Shown here in pieces: positions 59,886 to 64,000 of a stretch of 64,000 nt of DNA. Location of the stretch: the NCBI GenBank assembly GCA_020152595.1, contig JAIGNY010003040.1, positions 62,001 to 126,000 of the forward strand. Reading direction: 5' to 3'. Every line of letters begins with the position of its first letter. Position 1 is the stretch's first letter. Under the pieces are notes generated by a model. It was given only the letters and a program-made list of their open reading frames with translations. It was not told the DNA's origin and did no database searches. The position numbers and the translations under genes were made by a program. Source of the DNA: Chiridota heheva (Eukaryota > Echinodermata > Holothuroidea > Apodida > Chiridotidae).

Positions 59886-60860
59886 CAATCTATTAAGTTA
59901 ATTGAAATATTATTCAAATTAACCTTCCACAATTTTGAAATTTCTCTCAACATCTACAAATTGGACTAAACTGATCTGCATATCTTTTGAGGACCATCAT
60001 GATAACAGATTTAAGGCACGTTCCATGGACCACAAACATCTATACTCTTAGATTTTAGTCTCACATACATTAACAATCTATTTTAGGTTTGTATTTCATA
60101 TCATGGAAATCTTCATCAATGGCAGCCTCTATCGCCAACAAAAATGATCATATATATTAGTAATATAGTATCATAGTATGATTATATATATATTGAACCC
60201 TCATCCAAGGGCATTCTTAGACTGATTAATGCAGAATTCAATGCTTTTAAAGAAAATCAAACAAGGAAGTGTTTCTGGAAAGAGGATTCTGTTTTTATAG
60301 ATGATGGTTTTCTTTAGGGAATTGTGACTTTACAGCAAAACATGAAATTATTGCCTTTATAGGAAGTAAACAGCTAGTGCATGTATGCAACTTATCAAAT
60401 TTCATGCAGAGCTAGCAGCAAATTTGGCATTCAAAGTTTTTGTGTTTGTGTATCAATCGTGATAATTGAAAATACACTTTGTATGACTGCAAGAAATAAG
60501 AAATTAAACTTGTCATTTTGTAGCAAGAACTTAATTTATATACCATTGGTCTGTGTTTGAAGAAAATTAATTACTGTGGCTTGCCACAAAGCGTTACTTT
60601 TTTATCAGTGTATGTTATTGAAGTTATTACAAACATTTATATTGCGCTTAATCTTATCAAAGCTAGAAGCGCATTACAGACTATAACAATATATCAAATT
60701 GAAAATCCAAATCTAAAGATACTGAATATAAGAGAAACATAAAGCGGTAAAACTGTAAGTGACCCACTTATAAATACTGTAACTTTGATAGTGACTCAAA
60801 GGCTGTTTCTTATCAATACATGTTTGTAATACTCCTTTGATCATAGTGTTCTTTTCTTTT
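59886..60860. other. No gene seen
   Basis: AT-rich with TATATATA patches; nothing recognised. Confidence 0.4.
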
Positions 60861-60865
60861 GAATG

Positions 60866-61770
60866 AACCCTATCAATACATGTTTGCATAATGGCAATGA
60901 TAATAGTGAATCCCTATCAATACATGTTTGTAATATTGATAATAGTAAATCCCTATCCATACATGTTTGTAATATTGATAATAGTAAATCCCTATCAATA
61001 CATGTTTGTAATATTGATAATAGTAAATCCCTATCAATACATGTTTGTAATATTGATCATAGTAAATCCCTATCAATACATGTTTGTAATATTGATAATA
61101 GTAAATCCCTATCAATACATGTTTGTAATATTGATAATAGTAAATCCCTATCAATACATGTTTGTAATATTGATCATAGTAAATCCCTATCAATACATGT
61201 TTGTAATATTGATAATAGTAAATCCCCTATCAATACATGTTTGTAATATTGATAATAGTAAATCCTTATCAATACATGTTTGTAATATTGATCATAGTAA
61301 ATCCCTATCAATACATGTTTGTAATATTGATCATAGTAAATCCCTATCAATACATGTTTGTAATATTGATAATAGTAAATCCTTATCAATACATGTTTGT
61401 AATATTGATCATCGTGAATCCCTATCAATACATGTTTGTAATATTGATCATCGTGAATCCCTATCAATACATGTTTGTAATATTGATCATAGTAAATCCC
61501 TATCAATACATGTTTGTAATATTGATAATAGTAAATCCCTATAAATACATGTTTGTAATATTGATCATAGTAAATCCCTATCAATACATGTTTGTAATAT
61601 TGATCATAGTGAATCCCTATAAATACATGTTTGTAATATTGATCATCGTGAATCCCTATCAATACATGTTTGTAATATTGATCATAGTGAATCCCTATCA
61701 ATACATGTTTGTAATATTGATCATAGTAAATCCCTACCAATACATGTTTTAATATTGATCATAGTGAATC
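60866..61770. repeat. 39-bp minisatellite, about 23 copies
   Basis: The unit contains AATCCCTATCAATACATGTT and TGTAATATTGATAATAGTA (GATCATAGTA or GATCATCGTG in variants). The 39-bp length keeps frames open on both strands; these are not genes. Confidence 0.97.
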
Positions 61771-61964
61771 CCATTGGAAGTATATACATTAATTTTGGGG
61801 AAATTATATTAATATTGTGTCTGATATCTCCCCCTCCCTATTTTTCTCCATTATTTATTGTTCTCTCTTGAAACATATTTGCATTGATTCATCATTGCAA
61901 AATAAGAATACCATAACATTAATTAAACACTCATACATAAACATCAGAACATGTCAGAATACAA

Positions 61965-62740
61965 TGCTATTGGAAGCAGAATACAATGCCACTGAAAGCA
62001 GAATACAATGCTATTGGAAGCAGAATACAATGCTATTGGAAGCAGAATACAATGCTATTGGAAGCAGAATACAATGCTATTGGAAGCAGAATACAATGCC
62101 ACTGAAAGCAGAATACAATGCTATTGGAAGCAGAATACAATGCTATTGGAAGCAGAATACAATGCCACTGAAAGCAGAATACAATTGGAAGCAGAATACA
62201 ATATTGAAGCAGAATACAATGCTATTGGAAGCAGAATACAATGCTATTGAAGCAGAAATGCTATTGGAAGCAGAATACAATGTTATTGAAGCAGAATACA
62301 ATGCTATTGAAGCAGAATACAATGCTATTGGAAGCAGAATACAATGTTATTGAAGCAGAATACAATGCTATTGAAGCAGGAATACAATGCTATTGGAAGC
62401 AGAGTCAATGTTATTCAGAATACATGCTATTGAAGCAGAAATATTGAAGCAGAATACAATGCTATTGGAAGCTGAATACAATGCTTTTGGAAATTATATT
62501 ACAATATTGGAAGCTGAATACAATGCTTTTTGAAGCATTTTTTCTACAATGCTATTGAAGCAGAATACAATGCTATTGGAAGCAGAATACAATGCTATTG
62601 GAAGCAGAATACAATGCTATTGAAGCAGAATACAATGCTATTGGAAGCAGAATACAATGCTATTGGAAGCAGAATACAATGCCATTGGAAGCAGAATACA
62701 ATGCTATTGGAAGCAGAATACAATGCTATTGGAAGCAGCA
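61965..62740. repeat. 22-bp minisatellite, about 35 copies
   Basis: TTGGAAGCAGAATACAATGC plus TA; a 21-bp variant lacks one G, and a few units read GCCACTGAAAGC. It starts only about 200 bp after the 39-bp array. Confidence 0.97.
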
Positions 62741-62999
62741 CAGCATACATTTTAGGTATGAGTGAATGATATAAAATTCATGGGGGAAAAGCACATTCAA
62801 CTTTGCCAAGAGTTGATGTTAATATTCATTGAGGCAATACAATACTCGACATGAAACTTTGATTTAATATACTTATTAAAACCACTTAAAGTAGGAAGGG
62901 ATTGGTATTGTGGATTTAACATAAGTACAGAAAGTGCTCAGCATAGAATTTGGTCAAATTATTTCTTTGTAACTATTTATTTGTATAAAAGCCAAAAGA
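62741..62999. other. No gene seen
   Basis: AT-rich; nothing recognised. Confidence 0.4.
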
Positions 63000-64000
63000 A
63001 ACTACACAATACGAGATAACATCAACCATTGATGACGGCAGATGATTACGGGCAATGCAAACCCAGAATGAATAGCTACAAGGACATGACCAGAAAAGGA
63101 TTCAACATTGTTTTCACAAAAGTACAAAATGATTATTATGTATATTAATTTGACAGATAAGAGTTCGTTGGGAGATAGAGGTACAGAAAACATGTTGGGA
63201 ATCATGATCAGATTTGAGTGTCACGTACAGCTGTAGCACAATTAAAAATATGTTATTCCATCCATTCATTCAATTGCAAAAGTTCACTCCCAGTAACCTT
63301 GGCAGGAGGGCAGTGGATTGTATTCAAAAGAAGTTGTGGGTATACCGAGCGGGTTACTCAATGATACTTAATAAGTTTAGAGAGAAAAACCTCCTGAATA
63401 TTAGGGGTTGTTTCTTTAGTCAAGGTGTTCTTCCAAGACCTTGGTATTGCTGAGATGATTGCATAATAATGCATTAAAAACAATGCATCAATATTGTAAA
63501 ACCTCTTAAAGTCACTGTATGTAAAAAAATGGCCATCGTTATTAAGAATATCAGTAATATACCTAACACTTTGTTAAAGAGTAACTTATTGAACACAGTG
63601 TGATTATTAATTTGGATATGATGGTTATTCCAAATGATATGGCAACTATAATTGTCCACAGGCGTGGCATACATACGAGAAACTGCTCCATGCAGAGCAG
63701 ACTTGACAAATAAAATTATTACGAATATTGCAAATGTCTTGATTTTGAAAATTACAGCGCAAAAGAAAAGATTTTCCATAACAATCAAGATAAAAATCAA
63801 AGAATACTTTCAAGGTCTGAAGACAACATCAATATACCGCTTAACCCACGCAATCTTAATGGCATCTGAAAAGTGGAAGATATTGACCATGTTAAGCCCG
63901 CCCAGATACGTAGGAAGAGTAAGAGTATTTCTACCGACTTTATCAGGCTTGCTGTTCCAAATAAAGTTGAAAAAAAGTTTTCTCCACATTTTTCATAAAA
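63000..64000 (-). mobile_element. LINE, C-terminal part of the polymerase ORF, L1/Tx1-like, running off the window
   Basis: Reading leftwards from the right edge: FIWNSKPDKVGRNTLTLPTY, LGGLNMVNIFHFSDAIKIAW and VKRYIDVV (63960-63835). Then IWNNHHIQINNHTVFNKLLF (about 63650-63570), ITDILNNDGHFFTYSDFKRF, ISAIPRSWKN (about 63440), and a terminal CTFCENNVESFSGHV-like zinc-knuckle region (about 63110). The order is that of the region after the reverse transcriptase in L1/Tx1-type LINEs. Several frame changes and stops show it is dead. Confidence 0.8.

Noticed and set aside
60863-62769. Open frames with NIDNSKSLSIHVC and EAEYNAIGSRIQCYWK repeats
   Set aside because: They follow 39-bp and 22-bp minisatellites whose units happen to lack stops.
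55200-64000. The next KCNT exon (S2, expected to begin with G after the split Trp codon)
   Set aside because: I searched by eye for an APILWVERK-like coding block with a phase-2 acceptor and did not find one; it probably lies beyond the window.

Overview
The window looks like AT-rich animal DNA from a marine invertebrate, most likely a deuterostome such as an echinoderm. The reasons are GT-AG introns, many short runs of the type TAGGCCTA and TAACGTTAGG, a tRNA-derived SINE, several non-LTR families, and a very high density of short inverted-repeat transposons and tandem arrays. The species assignment is an inference. I recognise no retrovirus, LTR element or Polinton.

Layout. 1-10.3 kb: no gene; a ~0.5-kb tandem repeat (1.4-3.8 kb), T2-like and GTCA-rich MITEs (4.4-5.2 kb), a LINE reverse-transcriptase fragment on the minus strand (6.5-7.4 kb) and a 51-bp minisatellite (8.6-9.65 kb). 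10.3-29.5 kb: two complete, divergently transcribed spliced genes. One is a TNP2-like transposase of the CACTA/EnSpm group (minus, 13792-17411, two exons, 921 aa). The other is a BEN-domain coiled-coil protein (plus, 18615-24965, five exons, 512 aa). They are bracketed by arrays of the palindromic word AGCTTGCGCAAGCT at 10.35-10.9 kb and, mostly in inverted orientation, at 26.8-27.3 and 29.2-29.46 kb. I suggest, as a hypothesis, that this is one large two-gene DNA transposon whose BEN protein binds the terminal repeats. Three hAT MITE copies with perfect 8-bp target duplications lie inside it, two of them nested in one another and the third nested in a different MITE.

30.8-54.7 kb: four exons of a Slo2/KCNT (sodium-activated potassium channel) gene on the plus strand, separated by large introns. 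They cover the pre-S1 cytoplasmic segment, S1, and two different exons for the S1-S2 extracellular loop. The two loop exons (45392-45451 and 54680-54730) have the same phase, are both multiples of three, and each alone gives a loop of normal length, so they are candidate mutually exclusive exons. The rest of the channel lies beyond the window or was not found.

The KCNT introns and the right flank hold most of the repeats: minisatellites of 19, 23, 24, 30, 32, 39 and 22 bp; (TA)n/(TACA)n; several TTAA-flanked MITEs that fit the T2/Kolobok pattern (TTAAAGG ends); an I-group LINE of 4.2 kb inserted into one of these MITEs; two more 3' ends of the same LINE family; and an L1/Tx1-like LINE running off the right edge.
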